The translations under genes and the position numbers were made by a program. A stretch of 64,000 nucleotides of DNA from CAVVPY01 sp963750295. GTDB taxonomy: Bacteria > Actinomycetota > Actinomycetes > Mycobacteriales > Jatrophihabitantaceae. Position 1 is the first letter of the stretch. Every line of letters starts with the position of its first letter. The notes beneath the pieces are model-generated. The model did no database searches. It had not been told where the DNA came from and saw only the letters and a program-made list of their open reading frames with translations. The stretch is taken from the NCBI GenBank assembly GCA_963750295.1, contig CAVVPY010000001.1:620001-684000 (forward strand), given 5' to 3'. Of the stretch, positions 1 to 8,517 are shown one piece after another.

Positions 1-3000
1 TCCGGATCGCCTCGGCCGGTTCGGGGGAGCCACCGACGCGCCACCACAGCTGGATGCGGTCGGTGACCTCGAGCCCGGCGTTCTTGCGGGCCTCCTGGAC
101 GAAACGCACCACGTCTCGCACCAGCCCGAGCAGGCGCAGCTCGTGGGTCAGCTCGAGATCGAGCGCGACGGTATCCGCGCCGGCCGAGCCGACGGCCCAG
201 CCCGAGCGCGGTGTCTCGCTCACCGCGACCTCGTCCACACCGATCGGGACCGTCTCGCCATCGACCTCGACGCTCGCGGTGCCGGCGCGGTAGGCGGCGA
301 CGAAGGTATCGAGATCGGCGGCGGTGATCGCCGAAGCGACGGTCTGCGTCCGCTTGCCGAACCGTCGGCCCAGCTTGCGGAAGTTCGGCTTGACGGCCAA
401 CTCCACCAGTTCGTCGGCATCGGCCAGGGTGGCCAGCTCGACCACGTTCAGCTCATCGCGCACCTGGGCCTTGAGCTCGTCAGGTAGCCGGGCCCACCCC
501 GGCGCCGACACGAGCGCACGCGCCAGCGGTTGCCGGGTCTTGGCCTTGGCCTCAGCGCGGGCGGACCGACCCAGCTCGACCAGCCTGCGCACGAGTGCCA
601 TCTGCTCGCCGAGCGACTCGTCGATCAGGCCGCTCCCGGCGTCGATCGACGGCCACGCGGCAAGGTGCACCGAGGACGGCAGGCCGTTGTTGTCATCGCC
701 GTCGGCGAACAGCGCCGTCCAGACCTGCTCGGTCACGAACGGCACGAACGGCGCGAGCAGCAGCGTGAGCAGTCTCAGGCACTCGTGCAGCGTCGACAGC
801 GCGGCTGCGTCGCCGTCCCAGAACCGCCGCCGCGAGCGCCGGACATACCAGTTGGACAGGTCGTCGATGAAGGCCGCGAGGGCGCGGCCGGCGCGCGCGG
901 TGTCGAAGTCCTCCAATGCGGTGTCGACCTCGCGCACCACCCGATGCGCTTCGGACAGCGCCCACCGGTCGAGCACGGTGCGCTCGGCGTCGCCGTCAGC
1001 AGGCGCCCAGTTGTTCGCGCGCGCGTACAGCGACTGGAACGACGCGATCGACCAGTACGTGCGCAGCACCTTCGACGCGATCTCGTCGAGCACCTTGTGA
1101 CCGACCCGACGGGAGGACCACGGTGAGCCGCTGCAGAGCATGAACCACCGCACGGCGTCGGCGCCGTGCCGCTCCATCAGCGAGATCGGCTCGAGGATGT
1201 TGCCGAGATGCTTGCTCATCTTGCGGCCGTCCTCGGCCAGGATGTGACCCAGGCACAGCACGGTGCGATAGGAACTCTGGTCGAACACGAGCGTCCCGAC
1301 CGCCATCAGCGAGTAGAACCACCCGCGCGTCTGGTCGATCGCCTCGCAGATGTAGTCGGCTGGATACGCCTCGCGGGCCTGCTCGGCGTTGCGATACGGC
1401 GCCCCGAACTGCGCGAACGGCATCGATCCCGAGTCGAACCACGCGTCGATCACCTGCGGTACCCGGCGGTAGGTCCCGTCCTCGCCGTCGAGGGTGAACG
1501 TGACGTCGTCGACGAAGGGCCGGTGCGGATCGGTCAGTTCGACGCCGGACAGTTCGGCGAGCTCGGCCAGTGACCCGACGCACACCATCCGGTCGGGGTC
1601 GAGGTCATTGCGCCACACCGGTAGCGGCGTGCCCCAGTACCGATCGCGCGACAAAGCCCAGTCGATGTTGTTGTTCAGCCAGTCGCCGTAGCGGCCGTGC
1701 TTGATCCGGTCGGGGTACCAGTTGGTCTGCTCGTTCTCGGCGAGCAGGCGATCCTTGATCGCCGTCGTGCGCACGTACCAGGACGGCAACGCGTAGTACA
1801 TCAGCGGCGTGTGGCAGCGCCAGCAGTGCGGGTAGGTGTGCGTGTACGGGACGTGCCGGAACAGCAGGTTCCGCGCCCGCAGGTCCGCGACCAGCACCTC
1901 GTCCGCGTCCTTGAAGAACATGCCGCCGACGTTCGGCAGACCCGCGTCGAAGTGGCCGTCCTGGCCGATCGGGTTGAGCACCGGCAGGCCGTACTCGCGC
2001 CCGGATGCGAGGTCGTCCGCACCGAACGCCGGCGCCTGGTGCACCAGGCCAGTGCCGTCGTCGGTGGTGACGTAGTCGGCGAGGACGACGAAGTTCGCGC
2101 CCTCGATGGGGACGTAGTCGAACGGGCGCCGGTAGCCCCATCGCTCGAGCTCGCGCCCGCGGTAGGTGTCGAGTACCTCGGCACCGTCGCCGAGCACCTT
2201 CGTCAGCAGCGGTTCGGCGAGGACGAAGGTGCCCGCGTCGGTGCGAGCGAGCACGTAGGTGACGTCCGGGTTCACGGCCACCGAGACGTTCGAGACGAGC
2301 GTCCACGGCGTGGTTGTCCACACGAGCAGGTCGGCGCCGGCCGCGGCCGCCGGGCCGCTGGTGACCGGGAACCGGACGTAGACCGACGGGTCGGTGACTT
2401 CCTCGTAGCCCTGCGCCACCTCGTGGTCGGACAGGCCCGTGCCACAGCGCGGGCAGTACGGGGTGACCCGGAAGTCCTCGACGAGCAGGCCCTTGTCGAA
2501 GATCTGCTTGAGCGCCCACCACACCGACTCGACGTAGTCGGGCGTCATCGTCCAGTACGCGTTCTCGTAGTCGGCCCAGTAGCCCATCCGCTCGCTCATC
2601 GCCTCGAAGGCGTCGACGTGGCGCTGGACGTTCTCGCGGCACTTGGCGTTGAACTCGGCGATGCCGTACGCCTCGATGTCGGGCTTGCCGGTGAAGCCGA
2701 GTTCCTTCTCGACGGCGAGCTCGACCGGCAGGCCGTGGCAGTCCCAGCCGGCCATCCGGGCGACGTGATGGCCCTTCATCGTCTTGAACCGCGGGAACAC
2801 GTCCTTGAACACCCGTGCCTCGACGTGGTGGGTGCCGGGCATGCCGTTCGCGGTGGGTGGGCCCTCGTAGAACGTCCAGGCCGGCCCGGTCGCGGTCTGG
2901 TCGAGGCTGCGCTGGAACACCTTCTCGGCCCGCCATCGCTCGATGACCTCGTGATCGAGCGCGGCGAGATCGACGTGCGCGGGGAGTGGTTCGTACGCGG

Positions 3001-3004
3001 CCAC
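1..3004 (-). CDS. ileS: Isoleucyl-tRNA synthetase (C-terminus beyond window)
   Basis: Charges tRNA-Ile with isoleucine in the cytoplasm. The reading frame runs open on the minus strand from a GTG at 3004 to the window edge, giving about 1001 residues of a protein usually near 1050, so the C-terminus is missing. The N-terminus has EGPPTANGMPGTHH near residues 47-60, the HIGH-type ATP site in the form found in type-2 (eukaryote-like, generally mupirocin-insensitive) enzymes. WDCHGLPVE follows, and KMSKH lies at 595-599. An AGGGAC Shine-Dalgarno sits about 8 nt before the GTG and is buried in the T-box hairpin upstream, which supports this start and predicts translational control by uncharged tRNA-Ile. 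No frameshift was seen in this stretch. Confidence 0.96.
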   Translation of the reverse strand, partial: MAAYEPLPAHVDLAALDHEVIERWRAEKVFQRSLDQTATGPAWTFYEGPPTANGMPGTHHVEARVFKDVFPRFKTMKGHHVARMAGWDCHGLPVELAVEKELGFTGKPDIEAYGIAEFNAKCRENVQRHVDAFEAMSERMGYWADYENAYWTMTPDYVESVWWALKQIFDKGLLVEDFRVTPYCPRCGTGLSDHEVAQGYEEVTDPSVYVRFPVTSGPAAAAGADLLVWTTTPWTLVSNVSVAVNPDVTYVLARTDAGTFVLAEPLLTKVLGDGAEVLDTYRGRELERWGYRRPFDYVPIEGANFVVLADYVTTDDGTGLVHQAPAFGADDLASGREYGLPVLNPIGQDGHFDAGLPNVGGMFFKDADEVLVADLRARNLLFRHVPYTHTYPHCWRCHTPLMYYALPSWYVRTTAIKDRLLAENEQTNWYPDRIKHGRYGDWLNNNIDWALSRDRYWGTPLPVWRNDLDPDRMVCVGSLAELAELSGVELTDPHRPFVDDVTFTLDGEDGTYRRVPQVIDAWFDSGSMPFAQFGAPYRNAEQAREAYPADYICEAIDQTRGWFYSLMAVGTLVFDQSSYRTVLCLGHILAEDGRKMSKHLGNILEPISLMERHGADAVRWFMLCSGSPWSSRRVGHKVLDEIASKVLRTYWSIASFQSLYARANNWAPADGDAERTVLDRWALSEAHRVVREVDTALEDFDTARAGRALAAFIDDLSNWYVRRSRRRFWDGDAAALSTLHECLRLLTLLLAPFVPFVTEQVWTALFADGDDNNGLPSSVHLAAWPSIDAGSGLIDESLGEQMALVRRLVELGRSARAEAKAKTRQPLARALVSAPGWARLPDELKAQVRDELNVVELATLADADELVELAVKPNFRKLGRRFGKRTQTVASAITAADLDTFVAAYRAGTASVEVDGETVPIGVDEVAVSETPRSGWAVGSAGADTVALDLELTHELRLLGLVRDVVRFVQEARKNAGLEVTDRIQLWWRVGGSPEPAEAIR

Positions 3005-3250
3005 CGGTCGGTCCCTTCGAGTCGTGCCTGGACTCGAGGGACGACCGCCCCTGTCGGGGCGCGGCCGCGGTACCACCCTCGTTGACCCGCCCAGGGCGGG
3101 CCCACTCGTTCGGGGTCCGGGTCTACTGAGGCGCTCGGCCCGTTCTTCCGGTGCTCGGAGGTGATGTCGCGTGCGGCTCGCGCCCCCGGGCTCACACCGT
3201 CCCCAGGTCGCTCGTGCCGATGACCGCAGCTACGTGTCCTCGTCTGTGCC
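3005..3250 (-). promoter_or_regulatory. T-box riboswitch leader of ileS (translational type)
   Basis: The leader contains the invariant T-box sequence AGGGTGGTACCGCG (minus strand, 3079 to 3066), which pairs with the NCCA end of uncharged tRNA. Downstream, GTCCCTCGAGTC (3042-3031) pairs with GACTCGAAGGGAC (3023-3011), closing a hairpin that hides the ileS ribosome binding site. There is no U-tract, so the switch should act on translation, as known for actinobacterial ileS T-boxes. A candidate isoleucine specifier ATC lies at 3221-3219. The short distance from the likely transcription start to the T-box fits the ultrashort stem I class. The specifier assignment is tentative. Confidence 0.9.
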
Positions 3251-3255
3251 CGCTC

Positions 3256-3261
3256 ATCGTA
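3256..3261 (-). promoter_or_regulatory. Candidate -10 element (TACGAT) for the ileS T-box transcript
   Basis: On the minus strand TACGAT fits TANNNT and would start transcription near 3249, just ahead of the T-box leader. It sits between two divergent genes. No convincing -35 was identified. Confidence 0.4.
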
Positions 3262-3284
3262 GCGATCGGGCAGGATCACGAAAC

Positions 3285-3563
3285 GTGGACGGACTGCGGG
3301 TGACCGTGCGGGTGCGCACCGGCGCGTCGCGTCCGGGCGTCGGCGGGCGCTACAGCGCCGACGCGTTGGTGGTCTCGGTCGCGGCACGCCCGGTGAACGG
3401 CACGGCCAACCGGGCGGTCGAGGCAGCGCTCGCCGCAGCGTTCGCCGTGCCGGTGCGGGACGTGGCGATCGTCGCCGGTCCGGCCGCTCGTACCAAGATC
3501 GTCCTGGTCGCCGGGGACCGGCCGACACTGCAGGCCCGGCTCGACGAGTTGCTGAGCGCCTGA
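3285..3563 (+). CDS. DUF167 (YggU-like) family small protein
   Basis: A 92-residue protein of the DUF167/UPF0235 family, cytoplasmic, with no established biochemical role. The family pattern is visible: an N-terminal strand LRVTVRVRTGASRPGVGG, a central ALVVSVAARPVNGTANRAVEAALA with the conserved P-x-x-G-x-A-N core, and KIVLVAGDRP near the end. The frame is open further upstream to 3171, but that extension would run through the divergent ileS T-box leader and has no family similarity, so the GTG at 3285 is preferred. It is transcribed divergently from ileS. Confidence 0.8.
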   Translation: MDGLRVTVRVRTGASRPGVGGRYSADALVVSVAARPVNGTANRAVEAALAAAFAVPVRDVAIVAGPAARTKIVLVAGDRPTLQARLDELLSA

Positions 3564-3681
3564 GTCTTTCTGGCAGGCATTCGGGCGCGGCTGTTGGCTC
3601 TGGAGCGAATTCGCCCATATAGTTGCCGCCTTTGGGCGTCCGGCAGCTTGTGCCGCCGCTAGGACGACGGGTGGAGGCTCG

Positions 3682-4554
3682 ATGGCTGCCGTAGGACGCA
3701 TCGGACGCGCGCTGCGCAGGGTGAGCGGTTCCGGCGGGGCGCGGAAGGCGACGTCGGCCGCGACGTCGGCCGCGACCTCGGCACGCTCGACCACGGCGGC
3801 TCCGGCCAAGAAGGCGGCTCCGGCCAAGAAGGCGGCTCCGGCCAAGAAGGCGGCTCCGGCCAAGAAGGCGGCTCCGGCCAAGAAGGCGGCTCCGGCCAAG
3901 AAGGCGGCTCCGGCCAAGAAGGCGGCTCCGGCCAAGAAGGCGGCTCCGGCCAAGAAGGCGGCTCCGGCCAAGAAGGCGGCTCCGGCCAAGAAGGCGGCTC
4001 CGGCCAAGAAGGCGGCTCCGGCCAAGAAGGCGGCTCCGGCCAAGAAGGCGGCTCCGGCCAAGAAGGCGGCTCCGGCCAAGAAGGCGGCTCCGGCCAAGAA
4101 GGCGGCTCCGGCCAAGAAGGCGGCCCCGGCCAAGAAGGCGGCCCCGGCCAAGAAGGCGGCCGGCGCGACGATCTCGGTCCCCAGGGGCTCGGAGTGGACG
4201 AAGTCCGAACTCGCCGAGGTGCGCCGCTCCCTCGTCGCCGAACTGGGCGAGCTCCGCGCGGCCTATGACGACTCGATGCGCGACCTGAATGACCTGCAGC
4301 AGTCCGGTGCTGACGGTGCAGGCGACGACCAGGCTGACGCCGGAAGCAAGACCTTCGACCGCGAGCAGGAACAGTCGATCGCCGCGAACCGGTTCGACAT
4401 CATGACCCAGATCGAACGGGCCGTGGAGCGCATCGATGCCGGGACCTACGGCTTCTGCGAGAGTTGCGGCAGGCCGATCCCGAAGGCCCGGCTGAAGGCC
4501 TTCCCGATGGCCACGCTCGACGTCGCCTGCAAGCAGCGCGAGGAACGCCGCTGA
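3682..4554 (+). CDS. DksA/TraR-type zinc-finger protein with a long Lys/Ala-repeat arm
   Basis: A 290-residue protein in three parts. Residues 1-38 are basic. Residues 39-158 are 20 exact copies of AAPAKK, resembling the histone-H1-like tails of actinobacterial HU and suggesting nucleic-acid binding. Residues 165-290 are a DksA/TraR-like domain: a helical coiled-coil stretch with EVRRSLVAELGELRAAYDD, then the zinc-finger region with CESC at 259-262 and a second half ending DVAC. The second pair reads D280-x-x-C283 instead of Cys-x-x-Cys, so one of the four expected zinc ligands is Asp, while the 17-residue spacing is normal. GGAGG lies about 6 nt before the ATG. The gene sits just upstream of lspA, as often in Actinobacteria. 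An RNA-polymerase-modulating role is inferred from the family only. Confidence 0.85.
   Translation: MAAVGRIGRALRRVSGSGGARKATSAATSAATSARSTTAAPAKKAAPAKKAAPAKKAAPAKKAAPAKKAAPAKKAAPAKKAAPAKKAAPAKKAAPAKKAAPAKKAAPAKKAAPAKKAAPAKKAAPAKKAAPAKKAAPAKKAAPAKKAAPAKKAAPAKKAAGATISVPRGSEWTKSELAEVRRSLVAELGELRAAYDDSMRDLNDLQQSGADGAGDDQADAGSKTFDREQEQSIAANRFDIMTQIERAVERIDAGTYGFCESCGRPIPKARLKAFPMATLDVACKQREERR
3796..4155 (+). repeat. Tandem repeat, 20 x 18 bp, coding (AAPAKK)n
   Basis: The unit GCGGCTCCGGCCAAGAAG occurs 20 times head to tail, exactly 360 bp. The first 18 copies are identical at the nucleotide level; the last two carry GCC for GCT. Such uniformity, including third positions, indicates recent expansion by slippage or unequal crossover, and the copy number may be collapsed or inflated in assemblies. 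The antisense strand is also open across it, which is a by-product of the repeat. Confidence 0.97.
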
Positions 4555-4644
4555 TCACCGCGATCCGCGGACCGCTCACCTGATCGACCGGCCCCGCCCG
4601 CCCGGATGGACCGGGTGACCGCGGGCATGCGGGACAATGGCCAG

Positions 4645-5220
4645 ATGACCCGGCAGACCGACGACGCAGCGCCCGGGTCGCCCCGGCAAGCCGCCCCGCG
4701 CCGCGTGCGCCTGTTCGCCGCCGTCGCGCTCACCGCCGTCGCGCTCGACGTGATTTCCAAGATCATCGTGGCGGCCGAGCTCGACGACAATCAGACCGTT
4801 CGGCTGCTCGGTGGAGCCATCTACCTCGACGAGGCGCGCAATTCCGGCGCCGCGTTCTCGCTCGGGACGGGGTTCACGGTCATCCTCACGCTGATCGCAG
4901 TGGTCGTCGTGGCCGTCATCCTGCGCACGGCCGGTCGGATGCGCTCCGCAGGCTGGGCCGTGGCGCTCGGTCTCGTCCTCGGTGGAGCGCTCGGAAATCT
5001 CGGCGACCGGTTCTTCCGCGACCCCGGATTCGGTCGCGGACACGTCGTCGACTGGATCAGCCTGTTCGGGCCGGCCGGTGAGCACTGGCCGATCTTCAAC
5101 CTGGCCGACTCGGCGATCGTGTGCGGCGCGATCCTGGCCGCGCTGCAGAGCGTGCGCGGTGTCGAACTGGACGGCAGGCGTGCCGACCGATCGCGGGCGC
5201 AGAGACACGACCGTGCCTGA
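4645..5220 (+). CDS. lspA: Prolipoprotein signal peptidase (signal peptidase II)
   Basis: An inner-membrane aspartyl protease that removes signal peptides from diacylglyceryl-modified prolipoproteins, acting after Lgt (encoded at 36.7 kb). About 191 residues, with four hydrophobic segments and the family signatures: LDVISK in the first segment, EARNSGAAFS, GNLGDRFF with the first catalytic Asp, and FNLADSAI with the second. In-frame ATGs exist at 4606 and 4627. The ATG at 4645 is preferred because it gives the usual short N-terminus and has GACAAT 6 nt upstream, a weak leaderless-type -10. It overlaps rluD by 8 nt, so the two are probably co-transcribed. Confidence 0.93.
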   Translation: MTRQTDDAAPGSPRQAAPRRVRLFAAVALTAVALDVISKIIVAAELDDNQTVRLLGGAIYLDEARNSGAAFSLGTGFTVILTLIAVVVVAVILRTAGRMRSAGWAVALGLVLGGALGNLGDRFFRDPGFGRGHVVDWISLFGPAGEHWPIFNLADSAIVCGAILAALQSVRGVELDGRRADRSRAQRHDRA

Positions 5221-6139
5221 GACCCGGCTGCTCCCGGTGCCGAACGGCCTGGACGGGTTGCGCCTGGACGTCGCGCTGTCGCGGCTGCTCGGCTTCTCGC
5301 GTACTGCCGCGGCCGAACTCGTCGACACCGGTCGGGTGACGGTGGACGGCACCGCGGTGGCGAGGAGCGCGAAGGTGCGCGGCGGCGCGCTGCTCGAGGT
5401 ATCGATGCCCGAGCCGGCCGCCGACCCGGCACCGGCGCAGGTCGTCGACGGGCTGAGCGTCCTGCACGATGACGCAGACCTGCTCGTGATCGACAAGCCG
5501 GTCGGCGTCGCGGTGCATCCCAGCCCGGGCTGGACCGGCCCGACGGTCATGCAGGGGCTGGCCGCGATGGGGTACCGCATCTCGACGTCCGGCGCTGCCG
5601 AGCGGCAGGGCGTGGTGCACCGCCTCGATGCCGGGACGACGGGCGTGATGGCCGTGGCCAAGTCCGAGCACGCCTACACGATGCTCAAGCGCGCGTTCAA
5701 GCAGCGCACGGTCGACAAGCGGTACGCCGCCCTCGTCCAGGGGCATCCGGACCCGACCCGCGGCACGATCGACGCGCCGATCGACCGGCACCCGTCCGAG
5801 GGGTACAAGTTCGCCGTCGTCGCCGGTGGCCGGCCGAGCGTGACCCACTACGAGACCATCGAGGCGTTCCGGGCGGCGACGCTGCTGGACGTGCGGCTCG
5901 AGACCGGTCGGACCCACCAGATTCGCGTCCACATGGCTGCCGTGCGCCACCCGTGTGTCGGTGACCTGACCTACGGTGCCGACCCCACCCTGGCGCATCG
6001 GCTCGGGCTGACGCGGCAGTGGCTGCACGCGCGGTCGCTGGGCTTCGAGCACCCGGCCACCGGTGACTGGCTGCAGGTCGAGTCGCCCATACCTGCTGAC
6101 CTGCAGCGGGCCCTGGACGTGCTGCACGCCGAATCGTGA
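5213..6139 (+). CDS. rluD: Large-subunit rRNA pseudouridine synthase, RluD/RluA family
   Basis: Isomerises uridines in 23S rRNA to pseudouridine. 308 residues: an S4 RNA-binding domain at about 15-75 (LDVALSRLLGFSRTAAAELVDTG), then the catalytic domain with DKPVGVAVHPSPG, HRLDAGTTG (catalytic Asp139) and a late GRTHQIRVHMAAVRHP motif. The GTG at 5213 overlaps the lspA stop and agrees with the family's N-terminus; a longer frame extends upstream inside lspA and is not used. The lspA-rluD pairing is conserved in Actinobacteria. Exact target uridines cannot be read from the sequence. Confidence 0.93.
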   Translation: MPETRLLPVPNGLDGLRLDVALSRLLGFSRTAAAELVDTGRVTVDGTAVARSAKVRGGALLEVSMPEPAADPAPAQVVDGLSVLHDDADLLVIDKPVGVAVHPSPGWTGPTVMQGLAAMGYRISTSGAAERQGVVHRLDAGTTGVMAVAKSEHAYTMLKRAFKQRTVDKRYAALVQGHPDPTRGTIDAPIDRHPSEGYKFAVVAGGRPSVTHYETIEAFRAATLLDVRLETGRTHQIRVHMAAVRHPCVGDLTYGADPTLAHRLGLTRQWLHARSLGFEHPATGDWLQVESPIPADLQRALDVLHAES

Positions 6140-6170
6140 CGAATCGTGAGGTCGGGGTAGGAGAGACAGC

Positions 6171-7595
6171 ATGAGTTCCCCCGGCCGGTCCCCCCTGCTC
6201 GTCGCCTCCAATCGCGGTCCCATCACCGTGGTCGCGGTCGAGGAAGGCGATGACGAGATCCGGCGCGGCGGCGGCGGCCTGGTGAGCGGCATGCAGGCCG
6301 CGCTCGGCGCCGTCCCGGACGCGGTGTGGGTCTGCGCCGCGCTCAACGAGCGCGAACGGACCATCGCGCGCGCCAACGGGGACGGGCGGTTGTCGGCGGT
6401 GCCGCAGGTCGCCGAGGCGCTCCGCGGCGATTTCGACGTCCGCATGCTCCCGATCGACGCGCCCACCTTCCGCTCCGCCTACAACGGCGTGGCCAACTCG
6501 ACGCTGTGGTTCGTACTGCACCAGCTCTACGACCTGCCACGCCAGCCGAGCTTCGACGTCGTCTGGCGCCGGCAGTGGAGCGCGTACACGCGGTACAACC
6601 AGGCCTTCGCGCGCGCACTCGCCGACGAGGCGGCCGAGGGCGCGACCGTCATGGTGCAGGACTACCACCTGTTCCTCGTCCCGCGCATGCTGCGCGAGCT
6701 TCGTCCCGACCTGCGGATCGGGCTGTTCACCCACACGCCGTGGGTGCCGCCGGACTACTTCGCGATGCTGCCCGACGACGTGGGTACGGCGCTGGTCGAC
6801 GGCATCCTCGGGGCCGACGTCATCGGCTTTCACACCGAGCGGTGGGCGCAGCTGTTCCGCGATACCGCACGCGCCGAGCTGGGCGTCGAGGCGAAGGGCG
6901 TGCAGGCATTCCCGCTCGGCCTGGACGCGGCCGAGATGCAGCGACTCGGGTCGCGGCGCGACGTCGACAGCGCGCTGCGTGTGCTGTCGACCGAGGTGGG
7001 CGACCGGCTGGTGATCGGGCGCGTCGACCGCACCGAGCTGTCCAAGAACGTGTGGCGGGGCCTGCTCGCGTACCGCGAGTTGCTGCGGACGCGCCCCGAC
7101 TGGCGCGGGCGGGTCGTCCACGCCGTCTACAACAATCCGTCCCGGGAGGACCTGCCCGCCTACCGCGAGTACACGGCGGCGATCGAACGACTCGCCGACG
7201 AGATCGCGGACGAGTTCGGCACCGACGACTGGACGCCGATCCTGCTCGACGTCACCGACGACTACCCGGCGGCTCTCGCGCTGATGCGGCGCAGCGACGT
7301 GCTGTTCGTGAACTCGGTCCGCGACGGCATGAACCTGGTCGTGCTCGAGGGCCTGATCCTGTCCGAGCGTGAACCGGCGGTCGTCCTGTCGCGCGAGACC
7401 GGCGCGGCCGAGGTGCTCGGCGACGACGCGATCACCGTCAACCCGTTCGACATCACCGCGACCGCGGCCGCCCTCGACGAGGCCCTGACGATGCCGCGCG
7501 AGCAGCGGGCGGACCGGCTCGAGCGCATGCGTGCCGCTGCGGTGCGGCTGCCCCCCGCGGAGTGGTTCCAGGCGCAACTCGACGCCCTCGCCTGA
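6171..7595 (+). CDS. otsA: Trehalose-6-phosphate synthase (GT20)
   Basis: Transfers glucose from a nucleotide sugar to glucose-6-phosphate to make trehalose-6-phosphate, the first step of the OtsAB route, in the cytoplasm. 474 residues, normal for GT20. Signatures include LVASNRGPI at 9-17, RRGGGGLVSGM at 27-37, VQDYHLFLVPRMLRELRP, FTHTPWVPPDYF, and FVNSVRDGMNLVVLEG in the nucleotide-sugar-binding half. An AGGAGA ribosome site precedes the ATG. It is convergent with otsB, which encodes the next enzyme, so the two are not in one operon. Confidence 0.96.
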   Translation: MSSPGRSPLLVASNRGPITVVAVEEGDDEIRRGGGGLVSGMQAALGAVPDAVWVCAALNERERTIARANGDGRLSAVPQVAEALRGDFDVRMLPIDAPTFRSAYNGVANSTLWFVLHQLYDLPRQPSFDVVWRRQWSAYTRYNQAFARALADEAAEGATVMVQDYHLFLVPRMLRELRPDLRIGLFTHTPWVPPDYFAMLPDDVGTALVDGILGADVIGFHTERWAQLFRDTARAELGVEAKGVQAFPLGLDAAEMQRLGSRRDVDSALRVLSTEVGDRLVIGRVDRTELSKNVWRGLLAYRELLRTRPDWRGRVVHAVYNNPSREDLPAYREYTAAIERLADEIADEFGTDDWTPILLDVTDDYPAALALMRRSDVLFVNSVRDGMNLVVLEGLILSEREPAVVLSRETGAAEVLGDDAITVNPFDITATAAALDEALTMPREQRADRLERMRAAAVRLPPAEWFQAQLDALA

Positions 7596-7629
7596 CCCAG
7601 CGGCGGCCGGAACAACCAGCGCCGGCGGA

Positions 7630-8421
7630 TCACCCAGCGATGGCACGCAGCAGGGCGACGACCTCGGCCGGTGTCCGCGCGTGGACGTCCGCGGCGTTCG
7701 CGACGTCGGTGACCCCGCTCGACAGCACGGCCACGCCCCACGCCACCAGGCCCGACGCCCGCAGGACCCGGATCTGCTCGAATGCGGGCAGGTCGCCCAG
7801 GTCGTCGCCGAGGAAGAGCACCGCTCGCGGGCTCGACGCCTCGATCAGCCGCCGCAGCGCGCCCGCCTTGTCGTAGCCCGGCACCCGCACCTCGAGCACG
7901 CCGCTGCCGGCGTGCACCTCCAATCCGAGTTCCTCGGCCAGCCGGGCGATCGGATCCTGCAGCGGCTCGAGCACGGCCTGCGGGTCCTCGGCCCGGCGGC
8001 CGTGGACGACGAGTGAGAGCCGCTTGTCCTCGATCCAGACGTCCGGATCGGCGTTCGCCTCGCGTAGTACCGCCGGCAGGCGGTCGCGGAGGCGGTGCAG
8101 GGCGTCCGGGGTCTCGGGGGTGTCGAGCGCGCCGTTGTGCCACGTCTCGAGCCCGTACAGGCCCGCGACGGCCAGGCCGGGCACCTCGGCCAGACCGCCG
8201 AGGCGCAGGACGGTACGCGCGTCACGCCCGGTCACGATCGCGACCTTCGCCCCACGCGCCGCCAGCGCGGCCAGGGCGGCCACCGCACCGGCCTCGGGCC
8301 GGGAGTGCTCGGGGTCGACGACGATCGGCGCCAGCGTGCCGTCGAAATCGGCCGCGACGAGCACATCGGGCAGCGCGGCGCGAACAGCGCGGGCGACGGC
8401 GTCGAGATCCACGGCGTCCAT
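7630..8421 (-). CDS. otsB: Trehalose-6-phosphate phosphatase (HAD family)
   Basis: Dephosphorylates trehalose-6-phosphate to trehalose, completing the pathway begun by the neighbouring otsA. 263 residues, with HAD motifs in order: DFDGTLAP (nucleophile and acid Asp) near residues 25-32, IVTGRDA for motif II, a Lys in YDKAGALRRL for motif III, and FLGDDLGDLPAF for motif IV. The short cap with WIEDKRLSLVVHGR is typical of OtsB. The ATG is preceded by GGGCAGG. The gene converges on otsA with a 34-bp gap. Confidence 0.95.
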   Translation of the reverse strand: MDAVDLDAVARAVRAALPDVLVAADFDGTLAPIVVDPEHSRPEAGAVAALAALAARGAKVAIVTGRDARTVLRLGGLAEVPGLAVAGLYGLETWHNGALDTPETPDALHRLRDRLPAVLREANADPDVWIEDKRLSLVVHGRRAEDPQAVLEPLQDPIARLAEELGLEVHAGSGVLEVRVPGYDKAGALRRLIEASSPRAVLFLGDDLGDLPAFEQIRVLRASGLVAWGVAVLSSGVTDVANAADVHARTPAEVVALLRAIAG

Positions 8422-8477
8422 CCTGCCCGGCGGCCCGGGCGGCGGAGGGGCCGATTCGGGCGAATTATTTCTCTTGT

Positions 8478-8483
8478 TACGCT
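8478..8483 (+). promoter_or_regulatory. Candidate -10 (TACGCT) of the secreted protease gene
   Basis: TACGCT lies in a short AT-rich island (8462-8497) that is unusual for this window. Transcription would start near 8490, giving a leader of about 28 nt that contains the GAAGGGA ribosome site at 8504-8510. The same hexamer precedes the L,D-transpeptidase gene 1 kb downstream. Confidence 0.45.
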
Positions 8484-8517
8484 AATCACCTATTTGCCGT
8501 TGTGAAGGGAATCTCGC

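Noticed and set aside
1..3000. Plus-strand and other-frame open frames in the first 3 kb
   Set aside because: The minus strand encodes an uninterrupted IleRS with HIGH-type and KMSKS motifs; the rest are shadows.
3276..4151. Long antisense frame across the DksA repeat
   Set aside because: It is the reverse reading of the 18-bp repeat, has no ribosome site or family features, and its extension runs into the DUF167 gene.
3796..4155. Repeat array considered as CRISPR or VNTR in non-coding DNA
   Set aside because: Units are 18 bp, contiguous and without spacers, and they stay in frame with the DksA-like gene.
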